Notes under the pieces: model-generated
What the model was told of the DNA's origin: nothing
The model's database searches: none
What the model saw: the letters and a program-made list of their open reading frames with translations, nothing else
Translations under genes and position numbers: made by a program
Part shown: positions 16,835 to 25,488 of the stretch, piece after piece
Position numbering within the stretch: position 1 is the stretch's first letter
Layout of the letters: every line of letters starts with the position of its first letter
Origin: CBDBJK01 sp965206395
GTDB lineage: Bacteria; Chloroflexota; Dehalococcoidia; Lucifugimonadales; CATOSD01
Length of the DNA: 64,000 nt
Direction of reading: 5' to 3'
Assembly (NCBI GenBank): GCA_965206395.1
Contig: CBDBJK010000035.1
Location: 124,001 to 188,000, forward strand

Positions 16835-17761
16835 ATGAGAGTGCTTGTTATGGGCGCAGGCGCCGTCGGAGGATACTTTGGTGGCGTCCTGTCCAAGGGC
16901 GGAGAAGACGTAGTTTTCGTGGCGCGAGGACAACACCTCGAAGCTATAAACAACGGCGGTCTGCGAGTCGAAAGCGTGACATCGGGCGACTTTACCATTC
17001 ATCCGTCTGCCATAGAAAGACCAGATGGAGCATGGCAAGCAGACCTGGCGTTGTTCTGTGTCAAAGGGTATCAGAACGAGGAAGCGATAGAGGTAATAAG
17101 ACCCGCCTTCGGCAGCGATACCACGATTCTGACACTGCAGAATGGCATCGGCAGCGCCGACCAACTGGCAAGCGCATTTGGCAGGGAAAAAGTCCTGTCT
17201 GGAGCCGCATATATCGATGCAATGAGGAAGGCCCCTGGTGTCGTGGCTGAGCTAGGCGGGGAGTGTCACATCGTATTCGGCGAGGAAGACGGAAGCGAGA
17301 CAGAACGGGCGGTCAGGATACAGGACACTTTGCAGAAAGCGGGAATAGAAGCTCACCTGTCTGCGAATGTGTCGAAAGGGCTATGGAATAAGCTCATCCA
17401 CATATGCGCCCTTAGCGGCATGACATGCATTGCAAAAGCCTCATTCGCTGAGGTTCTGGACACGCCGGAGACGTTAGACCTAACCTGGCGCGTCATGCGA
17501 GAGGTCGCCGAGGCGGGTAGGGCGAAGGGAATCGACCTGGACAAAGACATAGTTGAGTCCACCATGGCCGGGTTTCAGGAATTCAAGGAAGACCTCATGT
17601 CCTCGATGTATCTTGATCTGGAGGCGGGTAATCCGCTAGAGATTGCCTTCCTCAACGGGGCTGTTTCCAGGATTGGCAAAGAGGTTGGAGTCGCTACGCC
17701 CGTCAACGACTTCATCACCGCGTGCCTATCCATAGCAAACGGCAGGGCAAGGCGAACATAA
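16835..17761 (+). CDS. panE: 2-dehydropantoate 2-reductase (ketopantoate reductase family)
   Basis: This 308-residue protein has the N-terminal NADPH site MGAGAVGGYFGG (about residues 6-17), the helix segment LTLQNGIGSADQL and KGLWNKLIHICALSGMTC with the catalytic Lys. These are hallmarks of ApbA/PanE, which reduces ketopantoate to pantoate for coenzyme A. Paralogs with other 2-oxoacid substrates exist in environmental bacteria, and no panB or panC is adjacent, so the biosynthetic role is probable but not certain. It is followed after 30 bp by a cupin gene. Confidence 0.83.
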   Translation: MRVLVMGAGAVGGYFGGVLSKGGEDVVFVARGQHLEAINNGGLRVESVTSGDFTIHPSAIERPDGAWQADLALFCVKGYQNEEAIEVIRPAFGSDTTILTLQNGIGSADQLASAFGREKVLSGAAYIDAMRKAPGVVAELGGECHIVFGEEDGSETERAVRIQDTLQKAGIEAHLSANVSKGLWNKLIHICALSGMTCIAKASFAEVLDTPETLDLTWRVMREVAEAGRAKGIDLDKDIVESTMAGFQEFKEDLMSSMYLDLEAGNPLEIAFLNGAVSRIGKEVGVATPVNDFITACLSIANGRARRT

Positions 17762-17791
17762 CGCAAATACCAAAATAAGCAGGAGGCGAAT

Positions 17792-18118
17792 ATGCCCTAT
17801 TTCTATGATCCGTCCGAGGTCAAGCGAAGGGAGCTGGCCCCAGGCGTTACCCTGCGCACGATGTGGGGCGACAAGATCATGATGAGCGTGGTGGAAATCG
17901 CACCCAACGCGGTTGTGCCGAATCATACGCATCCCCACGAGCAGGCTGGGACTGTGATTCAAGGCGAGTTCGAGTTCACGATAGGCGGAGAAACTAAACG
18001 GCTGAGGCAAGGCGACGCCTATGTTATTCCGGGCGGAGTGGAGCATAGCCTTGTCGGGTCGGATGGCTGGTCGATGGCCCTGGACATCTTCAGCCCGCCA
18101 AGAGAAGACTACATGTGA
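17792..18118 (+). CDS. Cupin-domain protein
   Basis: This 108-residue cupin has the metal motif PNHTHPHEQAGTVIQGEFEF (about residues 49-68) and the second motif YVIPGGVEHSL, giving three histidines and a glutamate. Reaction unknown. AGGAGG precedes the ATG by 6 bp. It is 30 bp downstream of panE on the same strand and probably co-transcribed. A perfect palindromic repeat follows 7 bp after the stop codon. Confidence 0.83.
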   Translation: MPYFYDPSEVKRRELAPGVTLRTMWGDKIMMSVVEIAPNAVVPNHTHPHEQAGTVIQGEFEFTIGGETKRLRQGDAYVIPGGVEHSLVGSDGWSMALDIFSPPREDYM

Positions 18119-18124
18119 AAAACA

Positions 18125-18158
18125 GTAGGGGTGTCCTTCCGCGGAAGGACACCCCTAC
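18125..18158. repeat. Family A palindrome, copy 3 (perfect 17+17)
   Basis: The 34-bp sequence is a perfect inverted repeat: GTAGGGGTGTCCTTCCG followed directly by its reverse complement. It lies between the convergent cupin and Ni-SOD genes. It could act as a two-way hairpin at the ends of both transcripts, but it has no T tract. Confidence 0.88.
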
Positions 18159-18191
18159 GATGATTGCATGAATCTTAACCCTTTGGGCTGA

Positions 18192-18677
18192 CTATGCGCC
18201 GAATCGTGTGTCGGCTACAGGGTCGCTGTACTTGACGCCCTTGCTGTCCCAGAACATGTCGGCAATCTCGTCAACGGCGGCCACAAGCTGCTTGGCCGAA
18301 TCCATGTTCACGGACTGCTTGTTTGCGCCCGCGAGCTTGGTCGCCTGCCAGAACTTGGCGTGCAAGTCAGGGTACTTCTCCAGGTGGTCGGGGCGGAAAT
18401 AGTCGTGCCACAGGATGTCCAGCTCCTTTTTGACAAGCTGGGCGTGCTCCTCCTTCACGGCGACGTAGCGGGCCATCGTGTTGAGAAAAGTGCGGCGGTC
18501 TTCCGGGCTGCCGCTTGGTCCCGGAGGCTCTGCCGCCTCAATCCTCAGCACCATTTTCTGCACTGTCTGGGCCGCGATCTTGGCAGCGATGGGGTCGTAA
18601 ATGCCGCATGGAATGTCACAGTGAGCATGGGCCGTTTGAACGGGCCAGAAACGCCTGAAAGTCGACTTCAAAATCAT
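18192..18677 (-). CDS. sodN: Nickel superoxide dismutase
   Basis: This 161-residue precursor contains HCDIPCGIYDP, the nickel hook of Ni-SOD: H19, C20 and C24 become His1, Cys2 and Cys6 after the leader MILKSTFRRFWPVQTAHA is cut off. The rest is a four-helix bundle ending in KFWQATKLAG and a C-terminal tail, about 143 residues mature, somewhat longer than the Streptomyces enzyme. It disproportionates superoxide. ATG 18677 is chosen because AAGGAAGG is 9 bp before it; the ATG at 18686 would touch that site. A maturation-protease-like gene lies 0.9 kb away. Confidence 0.95.
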   Translation of the reverse strand: MILKSTFRRFWPVQTAHAHCDIPCGIYDPIAAKIAAQTVQKMVLRIEAAEPPGPSGSPEDRRTFLNTMARYVAVKEEHAQLVKKELDILWHDYFRPDHLEKYPDLHAKFWQATKLAGANKQSVNMDSAKQLVAAVDEIADMFWDSKGVKYSDPVADTRFGA

Positions 18678-18783
18678 AACAAACATCCTTCCTTCCTTAA
18701 AAAACTGAGAATGCTAAGAAGATACAGGAATTGCTATTGCGGCGCAAGTCCCCGCAGAAAACCATCGATGGTATGGGAGGGCG

Positions 18784-19530
18784 TCAGACACTTTCACTGC
18801 CCAGTTTCGTCTCATGAACCTCGGAAAAGAAATCCAGGACGATCTTGTTGAATCCTGATGGATTTCTTTTATGCGGTGCGTGGCCTGACGGAAGTAGTTT
18901 AAGCCGTGAGTTGGGAATGGCGTCCAGCGCTCGCTTGCTGTACTTCGATGGGAAAAATGGGTCCCATCTGCCCCAGAGGATGAGTGTCGGCGCATCGACT
19001 TCTCGAAAACGTTTGATGTTACTGTCTTCGAGTTCTATATCCAGAGTGGGAAAGGGCAGCCGCTTGCGTATGGCCTTGTATAAGGCCCAGAACGCTGCGC
19101 CCATGATCATACCCGGAAGTGATAGCTTGCCGAATCCCATCGGGGCCACCAGCACTAGCTTCTCGACGTATCTGGGCGCTCGATGCGCTACTTCTAGGCA
19201 GGCCCTTCCTCCAAGAGAATGGCCCACAAGAAGGGCTTTATCGATTCCCAAAGCATCCATGAAGTCGCACAGAAAGTCCGAGAAGTGCTGAAAGGTGTAA
19301 GACTGATCGAGCCTCGTAGATTCGCCGTAGCCAATCAGATCAGGGGCGTAGACCCGGTGAGTTTCCGCGAAAGCCGAGACATGCTTCGTCCAGTCGCGGC
19401 GGTCACTGGCCCCGCCGTGTACGAGGACGACGGGTGTTCCCTCGTCACCTGCGGCGGTGTAATATACCTTCATCCCCTTGATGGTAAGGACATCCTGGCG
19501 CATGGTAGTGATATTCGACTCAGCCAACAT
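18784..19530 (-). CDS. Alpha/beta-hydrolase fold protein
   Basis: This 248-residue hydrolase has the oxyanion motif VVLVHGGASDRRDW, the nucleophile elbow GHSLGGRA (Ser), LILWGRWDPFFP (Asp) and LPSGHAPHKRNP (His), so the triad is complete. The substrate is unknown. ATG 19530 is preferred since AGGAG stands 4 bp before it. It is transcribed toward sodN, and it is back to back with the SodX-like protease gene (50 bp between starts), so it sits inside the Ni-SOD locus. Confidence 0.85.
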   Translation of the reverse strand: MLAESNITTMRQDVLTIKGMKVYYTAAGDEGTPVVLVHGGASDRRDWTKHVSAFAETHRVYAPDLIGYGESTRLDQSYTFQHFSDFLCDFMDALGIDKALLVGHSLGGRACLEVAHRAPRYVEKLVLVAPMGFGKLSLPGMIMGAAFWALYKAIRKRLPFPTLDIELEDSNIKRFREVDAPTLILWGRWDPFFPSKYSKRALDAIPNSRLKLLPSGHAPHKRNPSGFNKIVLDFFSEVHETKLGSESV

Positions 19531-19580
19531 GACTCTCCTCAACACCAAAGCTACTCGTCGGCATCTGTAGTGTCAAGCCA

Positions 19581-20060
19581 ATGGTGAGGATTTCAATCAC
19601 GCGTCTGGCGACTCGTATTGTCAAAAGCAAGCTATACAAGGTCGAGGGCGATAGCATGTCGCCGTCATTTGAGCATGGCGAACGCCTTCTGGTCAGCCGC
19701 GCCGCTTATGATTGCGCGACACCGGATAGGGGAGACGCGGTTATCGCGCGTGACCCCAAGAACCCGAGCCTACACTACTTGAAACGAATAATAGGACTGC
19801 CGCTCGAAGAAGTTCGTCTCTTCGACGGTATGCTTCACGTCAACGGTGCTCACCTTCCAGAGCCGTACCTTGGAGGTTTGCCAGCCTACGTTGGATTGGA
19901 TGACAAGACATGGAAGCTCGGCGAGCGCGACTACTTCGTATTAGGTGACAATCGCGCTCACAGCACCGACAGCCGCGACTTCGGCCCGATTGACGCGAAG
20001 CTCATCTTGGGCAAGGCTAGGTTTCGCTTTTGGCCCCGGCAGCGATGGGGAGTTGTCTAA
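19581..20060 (+). CDS. sodX: Signal-peptidase-like Ni-SOD maturation protease
   Basis: This 159-residue S26-family peptidase has VEGDSMSPSFEHGE with catalytic Ser25 and YLKRIIGLP with Lys68, then YFVLGDNRAHSTDSRDFG. It lacks the long transmembrane region of housekeeping LepB. Ni-SOD must have its leader removed to expose His1, and the dedicated protease (SodX/CbiX-like S26 enzyme) is usually encoded beside sodN. The position here, divergent from the hydrolase-sodN pair, supports that role. A general type I signal peptidase is the alternative. Confidence 0.82.
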   Translation: MVRISITRLATRIVKSKLYKVEGDSMSPSFEHGERLLVSRAAYDCATPDRGDAVIARDPKNPSLHYLKRIIGLPLEEVRLFDGMLHVNGAHLPEPYLGGLPAYVGLDDKTWKLGERDYFVLGDNRAHSTDSRDFGPIDAKLILGKARFRFWPRQRWGVV

Positions 20061-20073
20061 AGAAGCAGCTGAT

Positions 20074-21057
20074 TTATCTCTCCGCCGCGAGCCACTGGGC
20101 GATTTCCTTGGCATGATAGCTTATAATCATGTCGGCCCCGGCCCGTTTGATGCCCGTGAGTATCTCCATTGTGACACGGCGGCCATCTATCCACTCCTGC
20201 TCTGCCGCAGCCTTCACCATAGAGTATTCGCCACTCACATTGTACGCCGCCATTGGGAAACCAAACCGCTCCTTGGCGGCAGATATGACATCCATATAAG
20301 CCATGGCTGGCTTGACCATCACGATGTCTGCGCCTTCCTCGATGTCTTGCTCTATCTCCCGCAGGGCCTGCCGGATGTTCGACGGGTCCATTTGATAGCC
20401 TTTGCGGTCGCCAAATTGAGGCGCGGAATCCGCGGCAACCCTGAACGGGCCGTAGAATGCTGAGGCATACTTGGCTGAATAGGCCATGATGGGAGTATCT
20501 TCATATCCAGCAGAGTCCAGCGCGTCCCGAATAGCGCCTACTTGACCGTCCATCATCGCGGAGGGTGCCACCATATCTGCCCCGGCCTCGGCCTGGCAAA
20601 CGGCTGTCCTGGCGAGAAGCTCCAACGTCTGATCATTGTCTACGTCTTCGTCTACGATAACCCCGCAATGGCCGTGATCGGTGTATTCGCAGAGGCATAC
20701 GTCGCCAATCACCATAAGCTCTGGCGCGGCCTGCTTTATGGCGCGGATGGCCTCCTGAACGATGCCGTTGGGTTCATAGGCTTCGGTTCCGGTAGGGTCT
20801 TTCTTGGCTGGTATGCCGAAAAGCAAGACGGCCTCTATGCCCAACTCGGCAACGTCGGCTATCTCAGACATTAGATGATCGAGAGAGAGTTGGTAGACGC
20901 CCGGCATCGGTGCGATTTCGTTCCGTACGTCACGCCCATGTGTGACGAATAAAGGATATATGAAGTCGCTTACAGAGAGCCGGGTTTCCTGCGCCATACG
21001 GCGAATCGCCGGTGACCCTCTGAGCCTGCGAAGTCGGAGATGTGGGAAGCTACTCAT
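20074..21057 (-). CDS. hemB: Delta-aminolevulinic acid dehydratase (porphobilinogen synthase)
   Basis: HemB condenses two aminolevulinate molecules to porphobilinogen in the cytoplasm. This 327-residue protein has the cysteine-containing metal segment GDVCLCEYTDHGHCG and the two active-site lysines in MAYSAKYASAFYGP and IVMVKPAMAYMD. The ATG at 21057 (MSSFPHLRLRRLR) overlaps the stop of the upstream cobA-hemD gene by 8 bp, indicating translational coupling; a longer frame to 21093 is less typical. It is the last gene of the heme/siroheme operon. Confidence 0.96.
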   Translation of the reverse strand: MSSFPHLRLRRLRGSPAIRRMAQETRLSVSDFIYPLFVTHGRDVRNEIAPMPGVYQLSLDHLMSEIADVAELGIEAVLLFGIPAKKDPTGTEAYEPNGIVQEAIRAIKQAAPELMVIGDVCLCEYTDHGHCGVIVDEDVDNDQTLELLARTAVCQAEAGADMVAPSAMMDGQVGAIRDALDSAGYEDTPIMAYSAKYASAFYGPFRVAADSAPQFGDRKGYQMDPSNIRQALREIEQDIEEGADIVMVKPAMAYMDVISAAKERFGFPMAAYNVSGEYSMVKAAAEQEWIDGRRVTMEILTGIKRAGADMIISYHAKEIAQWLAAER

Positions 21058-22582
21058 GAGTCTGGCTCTCCTCTTTCTTGAAGTAGGTTTCAAGAGCCTC
21101 TATCAGCCCCGTGATTGTATGTTCACTAGATATTATATCAACTTTCAGGCCCAATTCTCTAGCTGTCGCTGAGGTGATCGGGCCGATGCAGGCTATGGTT
21201 GTATCCGAAAGACGTTCTACGTCGCCGTCGAGAAGATGCATCAGATTAGTAACTGTCGATGAGCTTGTAAAGGTGGCTATGTCGATGCCACCAGAGAGGA
21301 TGTCATCTACAAGCGAAGCCGAGTTTTCAGGCGTGATTGTGCGGTATACGGGTATTTCGTCTACTGTCGCGCCCATGCTGCAAAGCCCTTCGTTAAGGGC
21401 TTCTCGCGCTGTTTCGGCGCGCGGAAGCAACACTCTACCGCCATTGAAACCCTGACCTCTCAGGCCATCGATGATTGCCTCGGAAACAAAGGTGTCCGGC
21501 ACGAAGTCGGCGACAAGCCCGTGCTCGCGTAAGGCTGACGCCGTAGCAGGGCCGATGACTCCAATCCTGGAGGCGTGGTACGCTCTTGAATCCAGGCCCA
21601 ACGTTTCGAGGCGATCGAATACGACCTGAACTGCGTTGACGCTCGTGAATATCACCCAGTCGTAGGAGAATAGATTTCGCAGCGCGCTATCCAGCCGTTC
21701 GTAGTCATCCAGGGGTTGAATCTCGATGGTAGGTAGCTCGATAGACTGAGCGCCACGCTCAAGCAGCAATTCAGATAGCACGCCTGCCTGAGAGCGGGTC
21801 CTCGTTATCAGCACTCGCTTGCCGAAAAGGGGACGATTATCGAACCAGCGAAGGGTTTCTCGCAAGCCTACCACTTCACCAATCACGGTGACCACAGGCG
21901 AGGTCAGCCCGGCGGTTTTTGCCTTGTCAATGATATTTGTGAGAGTGCCGGTAAGGGTCTGCTGATCGGGCCTCGTGCCCCAGCGAACGAGGGCGACAGG
22001 GGTATCGGCAGGCTTACCATAGCGCACTAGAGCATCGGCTATGGAAGCGAGGCTCTCCCAACCCATGAGGACTACTAGAGTGCCTTCCTGCCGGGCCAGT
22101 TGCTCCCAGTCAATAGACGACGAGTCTTTGCCCGGCGACTCGCTGCCGGTGACGACGGTGAATAACGACGCGAGCTTGCGATGGGTCAGCGGTATCCCTG
22201 CGTAAGCTGGCGCGGCGATGGCAGACGTGACGCCTGGCACGATTTCAAAGGGAATGCCCTCGGAGTGGAGGACTTCAGCCTCCTCACCGCCACGTCCGAA
22301 TATAAAGGGGTCGCCGCCCTTCAGCCGGACCACGCGCAGTCCTTTCTCGGCTTCGCTGATAAGCAGGGCGTTGATGTTCGCCTGCGTGGAGCCGCCTTCG
22401 CCGGGAATTTTGCCGACATCTATGAGTGCTGCATCGGGTCGCGCATAGCCCAACAGCCGCTTGTCCACCAGACGGTCGTATACGACAACATCAGCCGATT
22501 GTATGGAGCGCATGCCTTTGACCGTCAAGAGGCCGGGGTCGCCGGGGCCAGCGCCAACCAGATAAACTTTGCCCTGTCCCAT
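21050..22582 (-). CDS. cobA-hemD: Fused uroporphyrinogen-III C-methyltransferase and uroporphyrinogen-III synthase
   Basis: This 510-residue two-domain enzyme starts with a SUMT/CobA domain (residues 1 to about 245; VYLVGAGPGDPGLLTVKG and GGDPFIFGRGGEE bind S-adenosylmethionine). A HemD domain follows (about 260-505; VLITRTRSQAG). HemD closes hydroxymethylbilane to uroporphyrinogen III and CobA methylates it to precorrin-2, so the fusion passes the intermediate directly. The ATG at 22582 overlaps the hemC stop as ATGA. Such fusions are known in Firmicutes and Chloroflexota. Confidence 0.95.
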   Translation of the reverse strand: MGQGKVYLVGAGPGDPGLLTVKGMRSIQSADVVVYDRLVDKRLLGYARPDAALIDVGKIPGEGGSTQANINALLISEAEKGLRVVRLKGGDPFIFGRGGEEAEVLHSEGIPFEIVPGVTSAIAAPAYAGIPLTHRKLASLFTVVTGSESPGKDSSSIDWEQLARQEGTLVVLMGWESLASIADALVRYGKPADTPVALVRWGTRPDQQTLTGTLTNIIDKAKTAGLTSPVVTVIGEVVGLRETLRWFDNRPLFGKRVLITRTRSQAGVLSELLLERGAQSIELPTIEIQPLDDYERLDSALRNLFSYDWVIFTSVNAVQVVFDRLETLGLDSRAYHASRIGVIGPATASALREHGLVADFVPDTFVSEAIIDGLRGQGFNGGRVLLPRAETAREALNEGLCSMGATVDEIPVYRTITPENSASLVDDILSGGIDIATFTSSSTVTNLMHLLDGDVERLSDTTIACIGPITSATARELGLKVDIISSEHTITGLIEALETYFKKEESQTHE

Positions 22583-23508
22583 CAGAGCGCACCAATTTCG
22601 ATGATTTCGCGCGCTCCGGCATTCATCAACGCCTCTGCGACGCGCTGCCCGGCTGATATGGGGTCGCCCGCTGTAAGGGTTAACTGAACGCGGAACACAC
22701 GGCTGCCGTCCGGCACAGCAGCCATAGCAGATATCGCCAGATCGTCGCCGTCGAACTGCGCGTAGGCGGCAACCGGAACCTTGCATCCGCCACCAACGCT
22801 CTCCATGAACGCTCGTTCCGCTTTTACGGCTACGCTGGTGGGCCAGTGGTCAATCTTCGCAAGCATTTCAATCGTAACTGCACTTTCTGCGCGAACCTCT
22901 ATTGCCAGCGCTCCCTGTCCCGTGTCGGGGAGGCAGAGTTCGGGCGAGAAGTATTCGGCGATTTCGTCCTGCCTGCCAAGTCGAATGATGCCTGATGCTG
23001 CCAGCACTACGCCGTCGTACTCATCGCCGCGTGCCTTTTCCATGCGAGTGTCGATGTTGCCTCTGATTGGAAGCACCTTGATGTCTGGTCGATGGGCCTT
23101 TAGCTGGGCTGTGCGTCGTGGGCTGCTTGTGCCAAGGCGTGCGCCTTGCGGCAGGTCATTGAATGGTAAACTCAATCGGCTCACCAGGACGTCGCGGGGG
23201 TCTTCGCGTTCGGTGAAAGCAGCCAACACCAGGCCATCGGGCAAACTGGAGGGTAAGTCTTTAGCGCTATGCACGGCGAAATCAATTTCCCCGTTCAGGA
23301 GCGCAAGCTCGATTTCCTTGACAAACATTCCTCGTTCCATGCTAAGGAGCGGGGCACTCTTGTGGCGGTCTCCGTCTGTGGTGATGGGAACTACGACGAA
23401 TTCCATTTCAGGGAAGCGCGCCCTCAACAGACGCAAGACCTCCTCGGTCTGCGCGAGAGAAAGAGGACTGGTTCTAGCGCCAACTGTGACTTTCTTGGAA
23501 GTGTTCAC
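22582..23508 (-). CDS. hemC: Porphobilinogen deaminase (hydroxymethylbilane synthase)
   Basis: This 308-residue enzyme joins four porphobilinogens. It shows ARTSPLSLAQ at the N terminus, the catalytic Asp in HSAKDLPSSLPDG, LGTSSPRRTAQL and the dipyrromethane-bearing Cys242 in ESVGGGCKVP. The start is GTG. It overlaps cobA-hemD by 4 bp and follows the precursor-oxidising enzyme gene after 27 bp. Confidence 0.97.
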   Translation of the reverse strand: MNTSKKVTVGARTSPLSLAQTEEVLRLLRARFPEMEFVVVPITTDGDRHKSAPLLSMERGMFVKEIELALLNGEIDFAVHSAKDLPSSLPDGLVLAAFTEREDPRDVLVSRLSLPFNDLPQGARLGTSSPRRTAQLKAHRPDIKVLPIRGNIDTRMEKARGDEYDGVVLAASGIIRLGRQDEIAEYFSPELCLPDTGQGALAIEVRAESAVTIEMLAKIDHWPTSVAVKAERAFMESVGGGCKVPVAAYAQFDGDDLAISAMAAVPDGSRVFRVQLTLTAGDPISAGQRVAEALMNAGAREIIEIGAL

Positions 23509-23535
23509 GATCAGAAAAGAGGCGGGATTAGCGGC

Positions 23536-24264
23536 TTATCCGCCGACTGGCTGTTTGGAAGCAAGTGATTTTTTCTCTTCCCATATTTTGCACACGCCAT
23601 CCTGACAGTCGCAAGTTGCGCCAGCCATCAAGTCTGCCATCAGCGTCTCCCTTGCCTCGTCGAGCCTGTCTGAATGCACCATGTCCAGCAGCGAATCGGT
23701 AATGCACGCTTGCCAGTGGTCTGTTCTCAGAACAATGTTCGAGCGGCGTATCTCCGCCCTGACATCGGCCAGGATAGGGGCCAGGTCTGCGTATTCCATT
23801 ACGTTGTGCTGTGATTCTATTGGACTGCCGGAAAGCACCTCGCGGAACTTCCGTGCCAGTGCAGGGCTTGCGCCGCCTGTGGAAGTTGCTATGGTTACTT
23901 CGCCCCTGCGGACTACTGAGGGTGCGATAAAGGTGCATAGATGGGTTACATCGACTACGTTGAGAAGCACGTTGCGTTCCGTGGCTTCATCAGCGATTTG
24001 CCTGTTTACCACGTTATCGTCGGTGGCGGCAATGGCTATGAACGCGCCTTCCAGGTCTCCGGGGCGGTATTCGCGCTGAAACCAGTTGACCCTGTCGTCG
24101 TCAGCAAGTCCCTTCACGCCTTTGTTGACATCTGGACTGATGACTACTACCTTGGCGTTATATTCCAGCAGTTTGACGACCTTTTCCTCGCCAATGTTCC
24201 CACCACCGATGACTACGCATCTGCGATCTGTTACGTCGAGAAATACAGGGTAATAGGCTGGCAC
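23536..24264 (-). CDS. Precorrin-2 dehydrogenase / sirohydrochlorin ferrochelatase (CysG N-terminal type)
   Basis: This 242-residue protein has an NAD-binding domain with VVIGGGNIGEEK (GGGNIG at 20-25), the TSTGGASPALARKFRE signature of the dimerisation/chelatase part and a C-terminal helical segment. It oxidises precorrin-2 to sirohydrochlorin and may insert iron to form siroheme, as Met8p and CysG do; some homologs only do the first step. The tail carries CDCQDGVC, an unusual cysteine cluster that could bind metal. GTG start behind AAGGAG. Confidence 0.92.
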   Translation of the reverse strand: MPAYYPVFLDVTDRRCVVIGGGNIGEEKVVKLLEYNAKVVVISPDVNKGVKGLADDDRVNWFQREYRPGDLEGAFIAIAATDDNVVNRQIADEATERNVLLNVVDVTHLCTFIAPSVVRRGEVTIATSTGGASPALARKFREVLSGSPIESQHNVMEYADLAPILADVRAEIRRSNIVLRTDHWQACITDSLLDMVHSDRLDEARETLMADLMAGATCDCQDGVCKIWEEKKSLASKQPVGG

Positions 24265-24405
24265 AGTGTCTCCTTAGATTTGCGGATTATTCCGCCTAGG
24301 GGCAATAAGCTAAACGCTCATTCAACGCTCGTGTAGAACGGCATTGAGGTCGAACCGTTTTTATGTCGAAGTCTTGCATGCTACAAACGACGAAACGCGG
24401 CATGC

Positions 24406-25437
24406 CTAAACGAAGTATCTGACTCTTGTCTTTTTGTATTCACGCGTGCTGTAAAGGAGCATGTAGTCGGTAATGCCGGTTGCTTCTGAGATTTCGGTCG
24501 CGATTTCTTCGCACTGCTCGCTGGTCGTGGCGTGAATCATGCTGAAATGGGAGTAGTCCCAATCAGGAAAAGTTGGGCGCTCATAACAATGGGTAACCCA
24601 GCGAGAGCTAGCCATGATGTTCCCCACCTCTTCCGAGCGTTCGGGCGGGACTTTCCAAACGACCATCGCGTTAGCACTGAACCCGGCTCGGCGGTGATGC
24701 AATACCGCGCTAAACCGTCTCATAATTCCGCGTTCCTTGAACTCCGCCGCATAATCAAGAAGCTCCTGCTCGGATATTCCAAGTCTCTGCGCCATAGCAG
24801 CAAACGGTTGAGGCTCAAGTGGCAGGTCTTCCTGAAGCTCCTTTATTACCTCGATCTCGAAATCAGTCACAATCTCGGCGCTTTTCCATGACTCTGCGTC
24901 GGATTTTTTGTAAGCGTCGGGGCTATAATACTCTTTAGCAGCGCCTTCTTCTTTTACCATGTCGAAGTTGACGCCTATCTTGAAAAACCGGATGGTCGGC
25001 ATCAGGCGATAGGTCTCTGCACCGTTTTTTAGCGCCATGGCCTCTATGGTCTCATCAAGGCTCTCATATGACGGCACAGCAAGCGTGAACCAGAGGTTGA
25101 ACGCCCCGTTACGTTCGTAATTGTGGCTGACTCCGGGATGCTCGTTGATGGCGCGGGCGCCCGCGTCGAGCTTGTCAGGCGGAAAACGCATGGCACAAAG
25201 CACGGTCTTGTAACCAAGCCTTCGCGTGTCGAAGATAGCGCCTATCTGCCGCACGACGTTCTTGGCCTTCAACTCTTCGATGCGTCTGATGGCCTCAGCC
25301 TCAGTTATCCCCGCCATCTCGCCCATCTGTCTGAAAGGCTCCTCCACAAGGGGAAACGACGACTGTATTATATTCAGAAGCTCACGGTCGACCTGATCCA
25401 TTTCAGAGCTTGTGCTTTTTTCTTTTGAGTGCACCAT
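24406..25437 (-). CDS. ahbAB: Siroheme decarboxylase, AhbA-AhbB fusion
   Basis: This 343-residue protein is a tandem of two Lrp/AsnC-like units: residues 1 to about 165 and about 190-343. Each has a winged-helix part followed by an AsnC-type domain (GAIFDTRRLGYKTVLCAM and FSAVLHHRRAGFSANAMVVW). In siroheme decarboxylases (AhbA/AhbB, NirD/L/G/H) these pairs remove two acetate carboxyls to make 12,18-didecarboxysiroheme, an intermediate to heme or heme d1. Placement as first gene of a siroheme operon favours the enzyme over a transcription factor. Two candidate control sites lie upstream. Confidence 0.88.
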   Translation of the reverse strand: MVHSKEKSTSSEMDQVDRELLNIIQSSFPLVEEPFRQMGEMAGITEAEAIRRIEELKAKNVVRQIGAIFDTRRLGYKTVLCAMRFPPDKLDAGARAINEHPGVSHNYERNGAFNLWFTLAVPSYESLDETIEAMALKNGAETYRLMPTIRFFKIGVNFDMVKEEGAAKEYYSPDAYKKSDAESWKSAEIVTDFEIEVIKELQEDLPLEPQPFAAMAQRLGISEQELLDYAAEFKERGIMRRFSAVLHHRRAGFSANAMVVWKVPPERSEEVGNIMASSRWVTHCYERPTFPDWDYSHFSMIHATTSEQCEEIATEISEATGITDYMLLYSTREYKKTRVRYFV

Positions 25438-25488
25438 TATGGCAAGCCTCGATTCGAAACTCTGGCGACATAAATAAAGGACATTCGC

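Noticed and set aside
18125..18158. Perfect palindrome after the cupin gene as an intrinsic terminator
   Set aside because: It has no T tract on either side and belongs to the dispersed repeat family. It may still slow transcription.
22583..22786. Upstream extension of cobA-hemD
   Set aside because: It lies inside hemC. The true start at 22582 overlaps the hemC stop as ATGA.
24406..25437. AhbAB protein as an ordinary Lrp/AsnC regulator
   Set aside because: Two tandem units in one chain and a position at the head of a siroheme operon fit siroheme decarboxylase much better.
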